From an uncultured Prevotella sp. (GTDB lineage Bacteria; Bacteroidota; Bacteroidia; Bacteroidales; Bacteroidaceae): DNA of 64,000 nt. Shown here in pieces: positions 31,501-41,514 of the stretch (positions within the stretch are counted from its first letter, which is position 1; the number at the start of each line of letters is the position of its first letter). The notes beneath the pieces were generated by a model that was not told the origin of the DNA, searched no databases, and saw only the letters and a program-made list of their open reading frames with translations. The stretch lies in assembly GCA_947169685.1 (NCBI GenBank), contig CAMVQS010000003.1, forward strand, positions 20,023 through 84,022. Reading direction: 5' to 3'. Made by a program: the position numbers and the translations under genes.

Positions 31501-32922
31501 CTAGTTCTTGACTACTGTAGCATACATCTTATCACTTTGAGCACGACTTGGATACAGTTTGATGGTGTAGTTACCTGCAGCATTAATACGAAGGTTACCA
31601 GCACCTTCACTTAAGTCGTCCAAAGAACCACCAAGGTTTATGTCCCACGAACCATTTGTAGTAAACTTAAACTCATCAGCTGCTAAATCTGTGGTAATCT
31701 CCCAACAATCGTCGGCCATGTTATAGGTCATGACTGTATAAGAACCAGCATCCCAACCGCCAGGTGTTGCAGGTCCTACAAGACCCCATGTCAGCTTTGT
31801 AGCCTTCAGTGATCCACTGGCTACATCAGCTACTAACTGATAGTATCCAGCCTCGGTGCAGTTGATGTTGCCACCAGTTCCTGCTGTGCCGGTGAAAATA
31901 CTACTATATGTAGTAAAGCTATCGTAGTTGTATTCTGCGTTCCAGTTACGTTCTTTAGTGAACTTGAACTCGCCGTCCATGTATGCATAGCCAGTATAAA
32001 TTCCGTCAAACTTTGCAGAGCGTAGTGCCGGAGCCAGTTCAGGAGTCCATCCCCAAGAAGGCATGTCAGGAGCAGAGGTGTTGTATTTCTGGGCATTTCC
32101 AGGAACATAAATGAACTCTGTAAACTCCAGCTTCTCCAGTTTATAAGTGTAGTTCATCATGTTGATGGTCATGCGATAGATGCCTGCCTGCTCAATCTTA
32201 CCAGCCTGTGGGTCGGTAGTGGTCAGATTACCTTCCATACTGGTGTCACCGTCAACCTTTGTACCTACAACACCGGTCTCACCTCCTGCCCAGAAGTCAC
32301 CATTATAGTTCGTAGCAGGGATAATCTTCCAGTACTGGTTGTCAGCTGTGGTAGTGAATACAATTTCGAACTCAGGAGCATCATAGACGTCACCAGTACC
32401 CTTATGTGTAAAGGCTTGTGCACTTTCCTTGTTCCACCCGGCGAAGTCGCCAACCAGATAGTAAGCAGTGTCAATGAAGGGAGCCTTTAGCGTAACGGTC
32501 AGTGTAGAGGTGCCCTTGTTGGCAATCGACTGGCCGTTAACGTTTGTATAGGCCGTGATGTCCATAGCGATGTTACGAGCCGTGGGGCGCTTGCCGTAGA
32601 GTGCTTCAACAGCAGCCTTCAGGTCGTCAGCCGATACTGTGCCGTCGGTTGTTGTCAGCGTCTGGCTATCGGTCTTATCTGCATTCCAGAGCACAACGTT
32701 ATAGGTCGTCGTGCCTTCGCCCACCAGCGTGGGTACGAACAGCTGCACCTTGTCAGCCGTCAGCGTAGCATAGTCGATGGCAGGAGCCTGCCCAACAGTC
32801 ATGGTGACGGTCTTGGCATCCTCGGGGCCGTTAGACATCGGGTCTGCCCAATCTGAATACATATCGGAACCGCAGCTCGTTATGAGCAGAACCAGTCCCA
32901 TTGTATATAATAACTTTTTCAT
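31501..32922 (-). CDS. SusE/SusF-like starch-binding outer-membrane lipoprotein
   Basis: 473 residues, lipobox 'LLITSC' (C17). An N-terminal Ig-like SusE domain ('LQLFVPTLVGEGTTTYNVVLWNADK' region) is followed by starch-binding-like modules with 'YYLVGDFAGWNKES', 'WKIIPATNYNGDFWAGGE' and 'YVPGNAQKYN'. The F-A-G-W-N and W-x-x-I-P patterns supply the aromatic platform expected for maltooligosaccharide binding. It is the last gene of the operon and follows a second SusE-like gene by 23 bases. Surface exposure and alpha-glucan binding follow from the family and from the GH77/GH97 genes nearby. Confidence 0.8.
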   Translation of the reverse strand: MKKLLYTMGLVLLITSCGSDMYSDWADPMSNGPEDAKTVTMTVGQAPAIDYATLTADKVQLFVPTLVGEGTTTYNVVLWNADKTDSQTLTTTDGTVSADDLKAAVEALYGKRPTARNIAMDITAYTNVNGQSIANKGTSTLTVTLKAPFIDTAYYLVGDFAGWNKESAQAFTHKGTGDVYDAPEFEIVFTTTADNQYWKIIPATNYNGDFWAGGETGVVGTKVDGDTSMEGNLTTTDPQAGKIEQAGIYRMTINMMNYTYKLEKLEFTEFIYVPGNAQKYNTSAPDMPSWGWTPELAPALRSAKFDGIYTGYAYMDGEFKFTKERNWNAEYNYDSFTTYSSIFTGTAGTGGNINCTEAGYYQLVADVASGSLKATKLTWGLVGPATPGGWDAGSYTVMTYNMADDCWEITTDLAADEFKFTTNGSWDINLGGSLDDLSEGAGNLRINAAGNYTIKLYPSRAQSDKMYATVVKN

Positions 32923-32945
32923 ACGTCTTTCTTATTTAGCGTTAG

Positions 32946-34136
32946 TTACTGCTTGATAAAGCGGATAAAGCCAGTGATGTCGTTGAAGAGAATCAGGTAG
33001 TTGGCTGCTTCGGTGATTTCAATGTCAGCACCACCCTGTGTGCCAAATACGTACATACCATCCGTAGTAACGACAGGAGCACCACCACGGTTGTAATCCC
33101 ATGAAGAGGTATCGTCCTTTGTCTTGATCTTCGCACCGGCATCCAGATGCTGAACAATGTACCAGTCGTGGTTCTCAGCATTGGGGTTGCAGGCATTCAT
33201 CGGAGTGTCACCCCAGTCATTGAAGGTTCCTGCGATATTAATAACACTGAATACCTTTGGTGTTCCATCGTACTTCTCAATGGTCAGTTTGTCATTCTTG
33301 GTATCAAGGGTTATGGTATAGATACCAGGCTCTGGAACCTTGATGTCACTTGAGCCGCCGTCATTCTTTACAAACGTACCGAAACTGTCGCCCTGTCCCC
33401 ACTGCGTTGCCCAGTTGTCGTCAAAAGCACCACGGAGCTTAAAGCCATTACCAGCGAGATAGCCAATCCACTGAATCTTACCCTGACCAGTCTTTTTATC
33501 ATACTCCTCACCTTCGATGGGCTGCAAGGGAAGAGCAGCCTTTCCGATGTCGGAACCCCAAGAGCCATCAGCAATATCACTACCAAGGATATACCAAATT
33601 TCAATGGGTGCATCAGAAAGTTCTACATAGTAGGGAATCACATTCACCTCCACAACATTAGAGTAGATGGTGCCGCTTGCAAAGTTGGAACTCAGACGGG
33701 CGTAGAGTTTCTGCGTTGCAGGTACGCCACTTTCCGGCCACTGGGCCAGCTGCTGAAGGCCCTTGGCCAGTTCAGCTGCGTCAACGGTACCCTGACAGGT
33801 GCTGTAGATCTGGTCAAGTACAACGTAGTCGGCTACGGTTGCACCAGTCTCATCGGCCTCGGCCTGCTCTACAGAAGTGGTAAAGCTGTTCTTGAGTGAG
33901 AACTGCATCTGGTATTCTGCTGCCACGGGGAATCCACCGTAGTTGGGCTGTGACCAAGTAAAGTTCAGACCGGTGGATGTGGCCAAGTCGATATTCGATG
34001 CTGAATAGGCGGGCGTGTTCAGTGTGAACGTCGTCGGATTCAGCAGCGTCGGATTGTGCTCAAGGTCATCGCTACAAGCGGTGAACAGGCAAACGCCACA
34101 AAGGAGCATCAATGTTGACTTTATAATCTTTTTCAT
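32946..34136 (-). CDS. susE: SusE-like outer-membrane lipoprotein
   Basis: I prefer ATG 34136 ('MKKIIKSTLMLLCGVCLFTAC', C21) over the ORF-track start four codons earlier. 396 residues: SusE-type N-terminal domain with 'LNFTWSQPNYGGFPVAAEYQ', then a module with 'WYILGSDIADGSWG', 'WIGYLAGNGFKLRG' and a second with 'INIAGTFNDWGDTPM'. The aromatic F-N-D-W motif resembles carbohydrate-binding loops. It lies 40 bases after susD. Role: surface capture of alpha-glucan in concert with SusC and SusD. Confidence 0.8.
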   Translation of the reverse strand: MKKIIKSTLMLLCGVCLFTACSDDLEHNPTLLNPTTFTLNTPAYSASNIDLATSTGLNFTWSQPNYGGFPVAAEYQMQFSLKNSFTTSVEQAEADETGATVADYVVLDQIYSTCQGTVDAAELAKGLQQLAQWPESGVPATQKLYARLSSNFASGTIYSNVVEVNVIPYYVELSDAPIEIWYILGSDIADGSWGSDIGKAALPLQPIEGEEYDKKTGQGKIQWIGYLAGNGFKLRGAFDDNWATQWGQGDSFGTFVKNDGGSSDIKVPEPGIYTITLDTKNDKLTIEKYDGTPKVFSVINIAGTFNDWGDTPMNACNPNAENHDWYIVQHLDAGAKIKTKDDTSSWDYNRGGAPVVTTDGMYVFGTQGGADIEITEAANYLILFNDITGFIRFIKQ

Positions 34137-34176
34137 ACGATTAATCATTTGTTTTTAATCTCTTTAATCTTTCATC

Positions 34177-35781
34177 TTAGTAGCCAGGGTTCTGCTCGTT
34201 GTTGTAAGTAGGCAACTGAGAAGCCGGGATTGCGTAGATGTTACGGAAGGTGTCGAAGTTGCGGCCTGCGTATGTGCCACCCTTCCACTGCCAGGTGTAA
34301 CCAGTGTTACCGCCAAACTTGCCGAAACGGATGAGGTCAACACGGCGACGACCCTCGAAGTAGAACTCACGAGCCCACTCGTCGAGAATGTCGTTGAGTG
34401 AATAGCCTGTACGCTGAGTGGCATGAGCACGGGCACGAAGTGCATTAATAGCTTTAACACCTTCTGCAGTAGCCGAACCACCACTCTGGCGTGCCGTTGC
34501 CTCGGCGTATGTCAGATAAGCCTCTGCCTTGCGGAAGAAGAAGAAGTCAGCATCCATGAACGTGGCATCGTGACCTGAACTGCCGTCACTCTTGTAGTTG
34601 ATGAACTTGGCAATAGCATAACCGTTCTTGAACGTAGCACGGTCCAGATTGTTGATTTCACGTCCCACACCGTCGAAGATGGCACGGTCGTCGCCTGCGG
34701 CAACAATCATGTCGTATGCAGGAACCTGAGGAGCATCGAGGTTGGGGAAGAACTTCTGGATGAGGGTTGGACGTGCGCGATTACCACCCCATACCTGACC
34801 AGACAAGCCATTGGTGCCGTTCTGATCGTTCGGGTTAGCATGCATGTCACTATCGAAGCTACCTGCACAAAGGAACTGTGTGGTACCCCAGCTCGTCGTC
34901 TTCAGACCATCGCAGAGGATGGGGAAGATGCCTTCATAAGCAGCATCGCTCTCACCGTTGTCACCCATGAAGAGCATCTGGTAAGCTGACCATCCATTAA
35001 CAGAAGTGGTGTTCAGACGATAGTCAGAATCCATCACCTTCTTGGCATAGGTTGCAGCGTCGCTCCAACGTGGTGTTCCTGTATAGACTTCTGCATTCAA
35101 GTAAAGACGTGAAAGAAGAATCCAAGCAGCAGCCTGGTCAACACGGCCATAATTACTGTCTGTCGATTTCTTAGCTTTAGGTGTAGAAAGGTTGGGCTCA
35201 ATCTCTTTCAGCTCTTTTTCAATCCAATCGAAAGCTTCCTGACGACTCAGAATGACAGGGTCGCTCAGCGTCTCGGCAAACGGAACGCGTCCGAAAGCAT
35301 CCATGAGCAGATAATAATGCAAAGCACGGAGGAAACGTACCTCAGCAGTCATTGTTGCATCATAGTCAGCGGCAATGGCCAAATACTGATTACAGTATGT
35401 GATACTGGTTGTTAAACGTGCAAAGTAACCGTTGAGCATCGGGTGAGATTCGTCATAGGTGTTAAAACAAGACTGCTCAATACCGTCGTCACCCCAACCA
35501 TTAATAGCCTCATCGGTAGGCAGCTCGTTGGCATTCCACATCTGACGTACATAACCTGACGTACCACCGTCAATACCGTCAATATCACAGTCACCGTTAC
35601 CACCGCCGTTACCAGCCATGGCAATTGTAGCATAGCACTTGTTAAACAGACCTTCCGGGCTTACCTCTGTAGAGAGGTTAGGATCCAGTGGAGTCACGTC
35701 CAGGTCCTTTGTGCATGATGTCATACCCAGTGCAAGAATCAAACCTGCTACGGGTAATATGTTCTTAATAAACTGTTTCAT
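34177..35781 (-). CDS. susD: SusD-like nutrient-binding outer-membrane lipoprotein
   Basis: 534 residues, lipobox 'LGMTSC' (C23), N-terminal 'DLDVTPLDPNLSTEVSPEGLF' typical of SusD. TPR-type helices include 'RFLRALHYYLLMDAFGRVPFAE' and 'QAAAWILLSRLYLNAEVYTG'. The C-terminus has the RagB/SusD signature 'ILDEWAREFYFEGRRRVDLIRFGKF' and ends in 'YNNEQNPGY'. It caps the SusC transporter in the outer membrane and binds starch oligosaccharides. The gene is 18 bases after susC. Confidence 0.95.
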   Translation of the reverse strand: MKQFIKNILPVAGLILALGMTSCTKDLDVTPLDPNLSTEVSPEGLFNKCYATIAMAGNGGGNGDCDIDGIDGGTSGYVRQMWNANELPTDEAINGWGDDGIEQSCFNTYDESHPMLNGYFARLTTSITYCNQYLAIAADYDATMTAEVRFLRALHYYLLMDAFGRVPFAETLSDPVILSRQEAFDWIEKELKEIEPNLSTPKAKKSTDSNYGRVDQAAAWILLSRLYLNAEVYTGTPRWSDAATYAKKVMDSDYRLNTTSVNGWSAYQMLFMGDNGESDAAYEGIFPILCDGLKTTSWGTTQFLCAGSFDSDMHANPNDQNGTNGLSGQVWGGNRARPTLIQKFFPNLDAPQVPAYDMIVAAGDDRAIFDGVGREINNLDRATFKNGYAIAKFINYKSDGSSGHDATFMDADFFFFRKAEAYLTYAEATARQSGGSATAEGVKAINALRARAHATQRTGYSLNDILDEWAREFYFEGRRRVDLIRFGKFGGNTGYTWQWKGGTYAGRNFDTFRNIYAIPASQLPTYNNEQNPGY

Positions 35782-35799
35782 TATCTTATCCTCCTTTGT

Positions 35800-38700
35800 T
35801 TAAAGATTTACATTCAGGCCAAGGATGAACGAGATTGGGCGCGGATACATATTGCTGTCGAAACCGCTGGCCACCTCAGGATCAAGACCATCATACTTGG
35901 TAAGAGTAAACACGTTGGATACTGTTCCGTAGATTCGTCCGTTCAAACCGTGCCAGTTGTTCTTGGCAAACAGGCGGTTGAAGCTGTAACCGAGTGTGAT
36001 GTTGTCACACTTCAGGAACGAAGCGTTGTGAACATAGTAGTCAGAGAGCTGCGAGGTAATCTGATAGGTCTGCCAATTGCACAGAACAGCCTCGTGAGTA
36101 TAGTTATTCATATAGAGCAGTGAACTCTTCCAAACCTCGGTCGGATTGACGTTGGCCATACCCTGCTCGTTGTTGTTATAGACGTAGTTGCCAATGCTTG
36201 CGCGCAGAGAGAAACCGAGGTCCCAGTTCTTGTACTCCAAACGAGAAGACAGACCCATGAGGATAGGAGCTGCCGGGCTCTTGTAGAAGTACTTGTCAGC
36301 CTGTGTGATGACACCATCACCATTGCGGTCAACCACAGCATTCTCGATGGGCTTGCCATTAGCATCGTATGCCTGCTGGAACACGTAGAATGAGTTGATG
36401 GGGTAACCTACCTGTTGATACTGCAGGTAACGGTCGGTACCAATCTTAATACCTGTATTAGGAACAGGAGAACCGTCGCTTGAAACACCGTTCAGATCGG
36501 TAATCTCATTGTGGTTATAAGTGAAGTTATAGTCGATGGTCCAGTACCAGTTGTTAGCCTGTATAGCTTTCCAACTGATGGTTGCCTCAACACCCGTGTT
36601 CATCAAAGAACCGATGTTCTGCCAGCTCTGGTTACGATAAGCAGAGAGAGCCTTTGTCGGAGCATAGTTCAACAGGTCGGTAGTCAGACGATAGTACCAG
36701 TCAACAGTACCCGTCAGGCGTTGATTGTTGATACCCCAGTCAAGACCTATATTATAAGTATTGGTGGTCTCCCACTTCAGGTTCGGGGTGTAGTTATCTG
36801 GACGATAGAGCGTACCGTCACCAACGAGTGGATAGTAGCTGTCTGTACCTGTATTCTTAGAATAGGTAGCAATCCAAGAATAATCAGGCACAGCACCTGC
36901 CTGCTGACCCGTCATACCAAAGCTGAGACGGAATTTGAGGTCAGAGAGCCACTTGAGGTCACGCAGGTTGTTTTCATCGTTCACTTTCCACGCAAAAGCG
37001 AAAGAGGGGAACAATGCCCAGTGATCCTTGAAGCGTGAAGAACCGTCATCACGAACAGTAGCTGTCAGGAAGTAGCGGTCCATAAGTGACCAGTTTGCAC
37101 GTCCGAAGAAAGAAACCAGATAGCTGTCGGTCTGATAATGATACGGAGTGTGAGGACGCTCCTTACCAGCGTTCAACGGGTTGGTTGATGGATAGTAGCT
37201 GACATAGTCGTTCTTGACGTCGCGCCAGAAGTGCTGCCACTCGTAACCACCCATGATGTCAAAATGATTCTTTGCATCATCATTGAAATCATGATAATAC
37301 TGGGCATAAGCAGAGAGCTGCAGGTTACGCTTCAGAATCTTTTCATCGCCAGTGCTTCCATAATAGATGGAGCCTGTGTACCAAGGTTGGTTGTTGGTGT
37401 ACTGGATACCTTCAGAAATGTCTGCACCAAGGGTTACGTGCAAACGCAAATCCTCGAAACCATGAATTTTGTAATCAATGTCAGCACTTCCAACGAAAGA
37501 CTTACTATTGGCATATTCATTGCGGCCATACAGCAGAGCCAGTGGGTTCGGCATGTTGGCTACACCATTGTAGGTGAAAGGCCATGCAGAGTCACCATCG
37601 TAGTCAGCAGCAACAGGCCACTGGAAGTAACCGCCGAAATTATTCAGCGTCTGTTCTCTAACGTCACCGCGCACCAATGTTCCTTTTTCGTCGTACTGCG
37701 GTCCAAAAAGTTCTTTATGGTATTCTGAAGTGTAGCCGTAGGGATCCTGCGTCGGATCGAAATAGACTGCTGCACTGACAGCACCGCCATCAGCATACTT
37801 TGTCTTGGCGTACATACCTTTGGCATTCAAGTTCAGTGTCAGGTGGTCATTAAAGAATGATGGATTCAGGTTCAAAGCAGCTGTTACACGCTTAAAGTCT
37901 GAAGTCTTCAGAATACCCTGCTGATCTGTGAAACCTACCGACAGGCGATAAGGCAGATTCTTGAACGCACCAGAGAAGGTCAGGTTGTGGTCATGACTGA
38001 TGGCCACACGATAAATCTCATCCTGCCAATCTGTGTTAGCCGTACCAAGAGCACTGACAGGAATACTTCCCTCACCATACATGTTCTTGATAAAGCTACG
38101 ATACTCATCACCACTCATCACGTCGAGGGTCTTCTTCTTCATGCTAACAGTAACCGAACCGCTGTAAGAAACAGAAGGTGCTAATCCTCTGCGACCTTTC
38201 TTGGTCGTAATGATGATGACACCGTTTGAACCACGGCTACCGTAGATGGCCGTTGCTGAAGCATCTTTCAGCACGTTGAATGATTCAATGTCTTGAGGGT
38301 TAACCATAGAGAGGATGTTGGACAAACCCTTTACACCTTCATTGTCCATGGCCAGACCATCAATGACAATCAGCGGGTCGTTGGAGGCGTTCAATGAAGA
38401 ACCGCCACGCACACGAATCTGCGCACCACCACCAGGGGTACCATCGTTAGAAATAATACTAACACCTGCAACCTTACCAGCAATCATGTCTTGCGGGTTA
38501 ACCACCAGACCTTTGTTTTTGGTGTCGGGCTTTAAGGCAGCCACCGAACCCGTCAGGTCACTCTTTTTGACCTGACCGTAACCGATGACGACAACCTCGT
38601 TCAAGGTGTTGGCTTCGTCCTGCAGTGTAACTGTCACTTGCGGAGCGGCAGCAACAGTAGCAGTCTCGTAGCCGATGTAAGAAACCTGGATGCTGGCACC

Positions 38701-38919
38701 CTGCTGTGCTTGCAAGGTGAAGTTACCGTCGATATCGGTGATGACGGCTGTCTGTGTTCCAACGACACGGACGGTTGCACCGATAATCGGTTCGTTTTGA
38801 GCATCCTGAACATAACCTTTGACAGTAATCTGCTGTGCAAAGGCTCCTACCGATAGAAATAGTCCTAACAAAAGGACAAGCATTCTAAGCGGAATACGAA
38901 TGTTTACCTGCTTCATCAT
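35800..38919 (-). CDS. susC: SusC-like TonB-dependent transporter
   Basis: 1039 residues: signal peptide ending 'VGAFAQQ', a carboxypeptidase-regulatory-like domain ('ITVKGYVQDAQNEPIIGATVRV', residues about 30-110), a TonB-box region 'LNEVVVIGYG', the plug ('KVAGVSIISNDGTPGGGAQIRVRGG') and a 22-strand barrel ending 'RPISFILGLNVNL'. It imports maltooligosaccharides into the periplasm using TonB energy, paired with the SusD next door. Two possible start codons (38919 and 38916) are adjacent. Upstream lie a -7 box, an 8-bp inverted repeat in the leader and a LacI-type operator shared with the divergent regulator gene. Confidence 0.95.
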   Translation of the reverse strand: MMKQVNIRIPLRMLVLLLGLFLSVGAFAQQITVKGYVQDAQNEPIIGATVRVVGTQTAVITDIDGNFTLQAQQGASIQVSYIGYETATVAAAPQVTVTLQDEANTLNEVVVIGYGQVKKSDLTGSVAALKPDTKNKGLVVNPQDMIAGKVAGVSIISNDGTPGGGAQIRVRGGSSLNASNDPLIVIDGLAMDNEGVKGLSNILSMVNPQDIESFNVLKDASATAIYGSRGSNGVIIITTKKGRRGLAPSVSYSGSVTVSMKKKTLDVMSGDEYRSFIKNMYGEGSIPVSALGTANTDWQDEIYRVAISHDHNLTFSGAFKNLPYRLSVGFTDQQGILKTSDFKRVTAALNLNPSFFNDHLTLNLNAKGMYAKTKYADGGAVSAAVYFDPTQDPYGYTSEYHKELFGPQYDEKGTLVRGDVREQTLNNFGGYFQWPVAADYDGDSAWPFTYNGVANMPNPLALLYGRNEYANSKSFVGSADIDYKIHGFEDLRLHVTLGADISEGIQYTNNQPWYTGSIYYGSTGDEKILKRNLQLSAYAQYYHDFNDDAKNHFDIMGGYEWQHFWRDVKNDYVSYYPSTNPLNAGKERPHTPYHYQTDSYLVSFFGRANWSLMDRYFLTATVRDDGSSRFKDHWALFPSFAFAWKVNDENNLRDLKWLSDLKFRLSFGMTGQQAGAVPDYSWIATYSKNTGTDSYYPLVGDGTLYRPDNYTPNLKWETTNTYNIGLDWGINNQRLTGTVDWYYRLTTDLLNYAPTKALSAYRNQSWQNIGSLMNTGVEATISWKAIQANNWYWTIDYNFTYNHNEITDLNGVSSDGSPVPNTGIKIGTDRYLQYQQVGYPINSFYVFQQAYDANGKPIENAVVDRNGDGVITQADKYFYKSPAAPILMGLSSRLEYKNWDLGFSLRASIGNYVYNNNEQGMANVNPTEVWKSSLLYMNNYTHEAVLCNWQTYQITSQLSDYYVHNASFLKCDNITLGYSFNRLFAKNNWHGLNGRIYGTVSNVFTLTKYDGLDPEVASGFDSNMYPRPISFILGLNVNL

Positions 38920-38961
38920 TTGTTTTTTAAGTTAGTGATATTATGAAAATTTGTAGTTATA

Positions 38962-38983
38962 ACTTGATTGACTTAAATCAAGT
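38962..38983 (-). promoter_or_regulatory. Inverted repeat in the susC leader
   Basis: ACTTGATT (38962-38969) and AATCAAGT (38976-38983) are perfect inverted arms separated by 6 bases, directly downstream of the susC -7 box. A second protein-binding site or an RNA hairpin; function not known. Confidence 0.5.
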
Positions 38984-38984
38984 G

Positions 38985-38992
38985 CAAAGATA
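38985..38992 (-). promoter_or_regulatory. -7 box (TATCTTTG) of the susCDEF-like operon
   Basis: The minus strand reads TATCTTTG 66 bases upstream of the susC start. No clear TTG at -33, which is common in regulated promoters needing an activator. Confidence 0.65.
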
Positions 38993-39046
38993 GGCTTGTT
39001 TTGCTTTCGTTGTACTTTTTTAAGGGATAAAAGAATGTTTTAGGGT

Positions 39047-39062
39047 GTGCAAACGATTGCAC
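39047..39062. promoter_or_regulatory. LacI-type operator between susC and the regulator gene
   Basis: GTGCAAACGATTGCAC is a 16-bp palindrome with two mismatched central positions, of the TGCAAACG class bound by LacI/GalR proteins. A perfect version, GTGCAAACGTTTGCAC, lies at 42073-42088 ahead of malQ. Confidence 0.8.
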
Positions 39063-39116
39063 ATACAAAACCTTTAATATTAATAAGGTATGTGTAAGAC
39101 ATTCGAGGTAAATACA

Positions 39117-39124
39117 TATCTTTG
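39117..39124 (+). promoter_or_regulatory. -7 box (TATCTTTG) of the regulator-transporter operon
   Basis: TATCTTTG 30 bases before the lacI-type start codon; the operator at 39047-39062 lies about 55 bases upstream, so it could control both divergent promoters. Confidence 0.7.
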
Positions 39125-39153
39125 CAACAAGAAACTAAAGACCTGTCACTCAC

Positions 39154-40179
39154 ATGGAAGAAAAAGCACCGCTGACAATGAAGGATATTGCGAAGGAGTT
39201 TGGCATCTCCGTCGCCACCGTTTCGCGTGCTTTAAAGGACTCGCCTCGCATCAGCCTGGAGCGACGGCAGGCTATTCAGCAGTATGCCCGTGAGCATAAC
39301 TTTACGCCGAATATGATAGCAGAATCGCTACGTAATTCACGTGTAAAGCCACAGAAACTGATAGGCGTCATTATTCCTGAATTTGTTCATTATTACTTCG
39401 CGTCTATTCTTACTGGCATTGAGGAAGAGGCTACGTCGCAGGGCTACCGTCTGTTAGTGGCTACCAGCCATGAGAATTATGAGCGTGAAGTGCGCATTTG
39501 TCAAGCTTTTTACGAGAACAAGGTTTGTGGCGTTATTGTTTCCCAAGCCAAGGATACGCAGAAATACGACCATTTCCAGCGACTGATAGACGCAGGAGTT
39601 CCTTTGGTTTTTTATGATCGTATTTGCACAGGAGTGAATGCCAGTCGCGTTGTAGTCGATGACTATATGGGGGCCTTTAATGCTACGACACATCTCATTG
39701 AAACAGGTTGTAGGCGGATTGCGTTCTATGGTTCAAGCATGACGTTGGAGATTTCAAAAAACCGTTATAATGGCTATCGTGATGCCCTGCTGAAACACGG
39801 ATTACAACCTGACGACTCTTTAATGCGTGTCTGTGACAATCGTGCTGATGCTGAGGCCATTACGCCGGAGTTATTGCAGAGCGAGAATCGGCCTGATGGG
39901 TTCTTTGCCATCAATGACGATACGGCAATAGGTATTCTTTATACAGCTAAACACATGGGGCTTAAGGTGCCTGATGATGTTTCTGTGTGTGGCTTTACCA
40001 ACGGCTATCGTGCCATTGCCTGTGACCCCATGCTGACGACTGTCGAGCAGCGTGGCAAGCGAGTGGGCGAGGAGGCCGCAAATATTCTTATTGGCTATGT
40101 GGAGGGACGCATCCCGCTTGAAAAGATGGAGCGCCGCATAGTCCGTACGCGTTTGGTGATTAGAGGAACAACAAGATAG
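39154..40179 (+). CDS. LacI-family transcriptional regulator of the maltose/starch genes
   Basis: 341 residues with an N-terminal helix-turn-helix 'TMKDIAKEFGISVATVSRALK' (residues about 8-28) and hinge 'RQAIQQYAREHNFTPNMIAESLR'. A periplasmic-binding-protein-like effector domain follows ('LIGVIIPEFVHYYFASILTGIEEEA', 'DGFFAINDDTAIGIL', 'DVSVCGFTNGYRAIACDPMLTTVEQ'). Divergence from susC, co-transcription with a sugar transporter and two matching palindromes point to control of alpha-glucan use, with a maltose-type sugar as likely effector. This differs from the classical Bacteroides locus, where the SusR regulator is a membrane-spanning sensor. Repression or activation cannot be told from sequence. 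Confidence 0.9.
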   Translation: MEEKAPLTMKDIAKEFGISVATVSRALKDSPRISLERRQAIQQYAREHNFTPNMIAESLRNSRVKPQKLIGVIIPEFVHYYFASILTGIEEEATSQGYRLLVATSHENYEREVRICQAFYENKVCGVIVSQAKDTQKYDHFQRLIDAGVPLVFYDRICTGVNASRVVVDDYMGAFNATTHLIETGCRRIAFYGSSMTLEISKNRYNGYRDALLKHGLQPDDSLMRVCDNRADAEAITPELLQSENRPDGFFAINDDTAIGILYTAKHMGLKVPDDVSVCGFTNGYRAIACDPMLTTVEQRGKRVGEEAANILIGYVEGRIPLEKMERRIVRTRLVIRGTTR

Positions 40180-40182
40180 ACT

Positions 40183-41514
40183 ATGAAACAGAAACCTGAT
40201 TTAAGCTTTTGGAAACTCTGGAACCTGAGTTTCGGCTTTTTCGGCGTACAGATTGCCTACGCCTTACAGAGTGCAAATATTTCGAGAATCTTTCAAACGT
40301 TGGGTGCTGATCCCCACGATTTAAGCTTCTTTTGGATACTCCCGCCGCTCATGGGTATCCTTGTACAACCAATTGTAGGAACGCTGTCTGACAAGACATG
40401 GACACGCTTTGGGCGTCGTATTCCTTATCTTTTTGTTGGTGCTGCAGTGGCAGTGGCTGTCATGTGTCTGCTACCCAATGCCGGGTCGTTCGGGATGACA
40501 GTGGGGGCTGCGATGATTTTCGGTCTTTGTGCGCTGATGTTTCTGGACACCAGCATCAATATGGCCATGCAGCCGTTTAAGATGCTGGTGGGTGACATGG
40601 TCAACGAGAAGCAGAAGGCAAAAGCATATAGTATCCAGTCGTTCCTGTGTAATGCAGGCAGTGTGGCAGGCTATCTGTTCCCCATCTTCTTCACGGCCTT
40701 AGGCATTGCTAACGAGGCGCCCAAGGGAATTGTTCCAGACTCAGTCATCTGGTCGTTCTATATCGGCGCCGCCATTCTTATCCTGTGCGTCCTCTATACG
40801 ACCATCAAGGTGAAGGAGTGGAATCCCCAGGAATACGCCGAGTACAACGGAGTTGCCCAGGAATCGGAAGAAGCCGACTCCTCAACAAAGTTGGAGGGCT
40901 CTGGTAACTGGTTCGTGCTGCTTAAGAATGCGCCTTCTACGTTCTGGAAGGTAGGATTAGTGCAGTTCTTCAGTTGGGCGGCCTTCTTGTACATGTGGAC
41001 TTATACCAATGGTACTATCGCAGAAACCGTATGGGGAACAACCGATTCTGCATCAAGTGAGTTCCAAGCAGCAGGCAACTGGGTAGGCGTTCTGTTTGCT
41101 GTTCAGGCTATCGGTAGTGTGCTGTGGGCGATGGTGCTGCCACAGTTCAAGAATACCAAAATGGCTTATTCTTTGAGCTTGGTACTTGGCGGTATAGGTT
41201 TTGCTATGGTACCTTTCATCGCTAACCAGTATGTGCTGTTTGTTCCGTTCGTGCTGATTGGTTGTGCATGGGCGGCTATGCTGGCTATGCCATTTACTTT
41301 TGTTACCAATGCTCTTCAGGGTTATGGTCACATGGGAGCATACTTGGGCTTGTTCAACGGAACAATCTGTGTTCCCCAGATTGTAGCAGCGCTTGTTGGT
41401 GGCGTGGTTCTTCACGCTGTTGGCAGTCATCAGTATTCCATGATGATAGTAGCAGGTGTCCTGCTGTTATTCGGTTCCGTATGTGTCTTCTTCATTCATG
41501 AAGGCAAAAAGTGA
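40183..41514 (+). CDS. MFS sugar transporter (maltose-type, GPH-like)
   Basis: 443 residues with about 12 membrane segments. 'GTLSDKTWTRFGRRIPYLFVGA' is the cytoplasmic loop-2 signature of sugar:cation symporters, and 'SANISRIFQTLGADPHDLSFFWILPPLMGILVQPIVG' matches the MFS proteins encoded with maltose genes in Bacteroidales. It would carry maltose or short maltooligosaccharides across the inner membrane after SusCD import. It lies 3 bases after the regulator gene and overlaps the PAP2 gene by 4 bases, forming one operon. Confidence 0.88.
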   Translation: MKQKPDLSFWKLWNLSFGFFGVQIAYALQSANISRIFQTLGADPHDLSFFWILPPLMGILVQPIVGTLSDKTWTRFGRRIPYLFVGAAVAVAVMCLLPNAGSFGMTVGAAMIFGLCALMFLDTSINMAMQPFKMLVGDMVNEKQKAKAYSIQSFLCNAGSVAGYLFPIFFTALGIANEAPKGIVPDSVIWSFYIGAAILILCVLYTTIKVKEWNPQEYAEYNGVAQESEEADSSTKLEGSGNWFVLLKNAPSTFWKVGLVQFFSWAAFLYMWTYTNGTIAETVWGTTDSASSEFQAAGNWVGVLFAVQAIGSVLWAMVLPQFKNTKMAYSLSLVLGGIGFAMVPFIANQYVLFVPFVLIGCAWAAMLAMPFTFVTNALQGYGHMGAYLGLFNGTICVPQIVAALVGGVVLHAVGSHQYSMMIVAGVLLLFGSVCVFFIHEGKK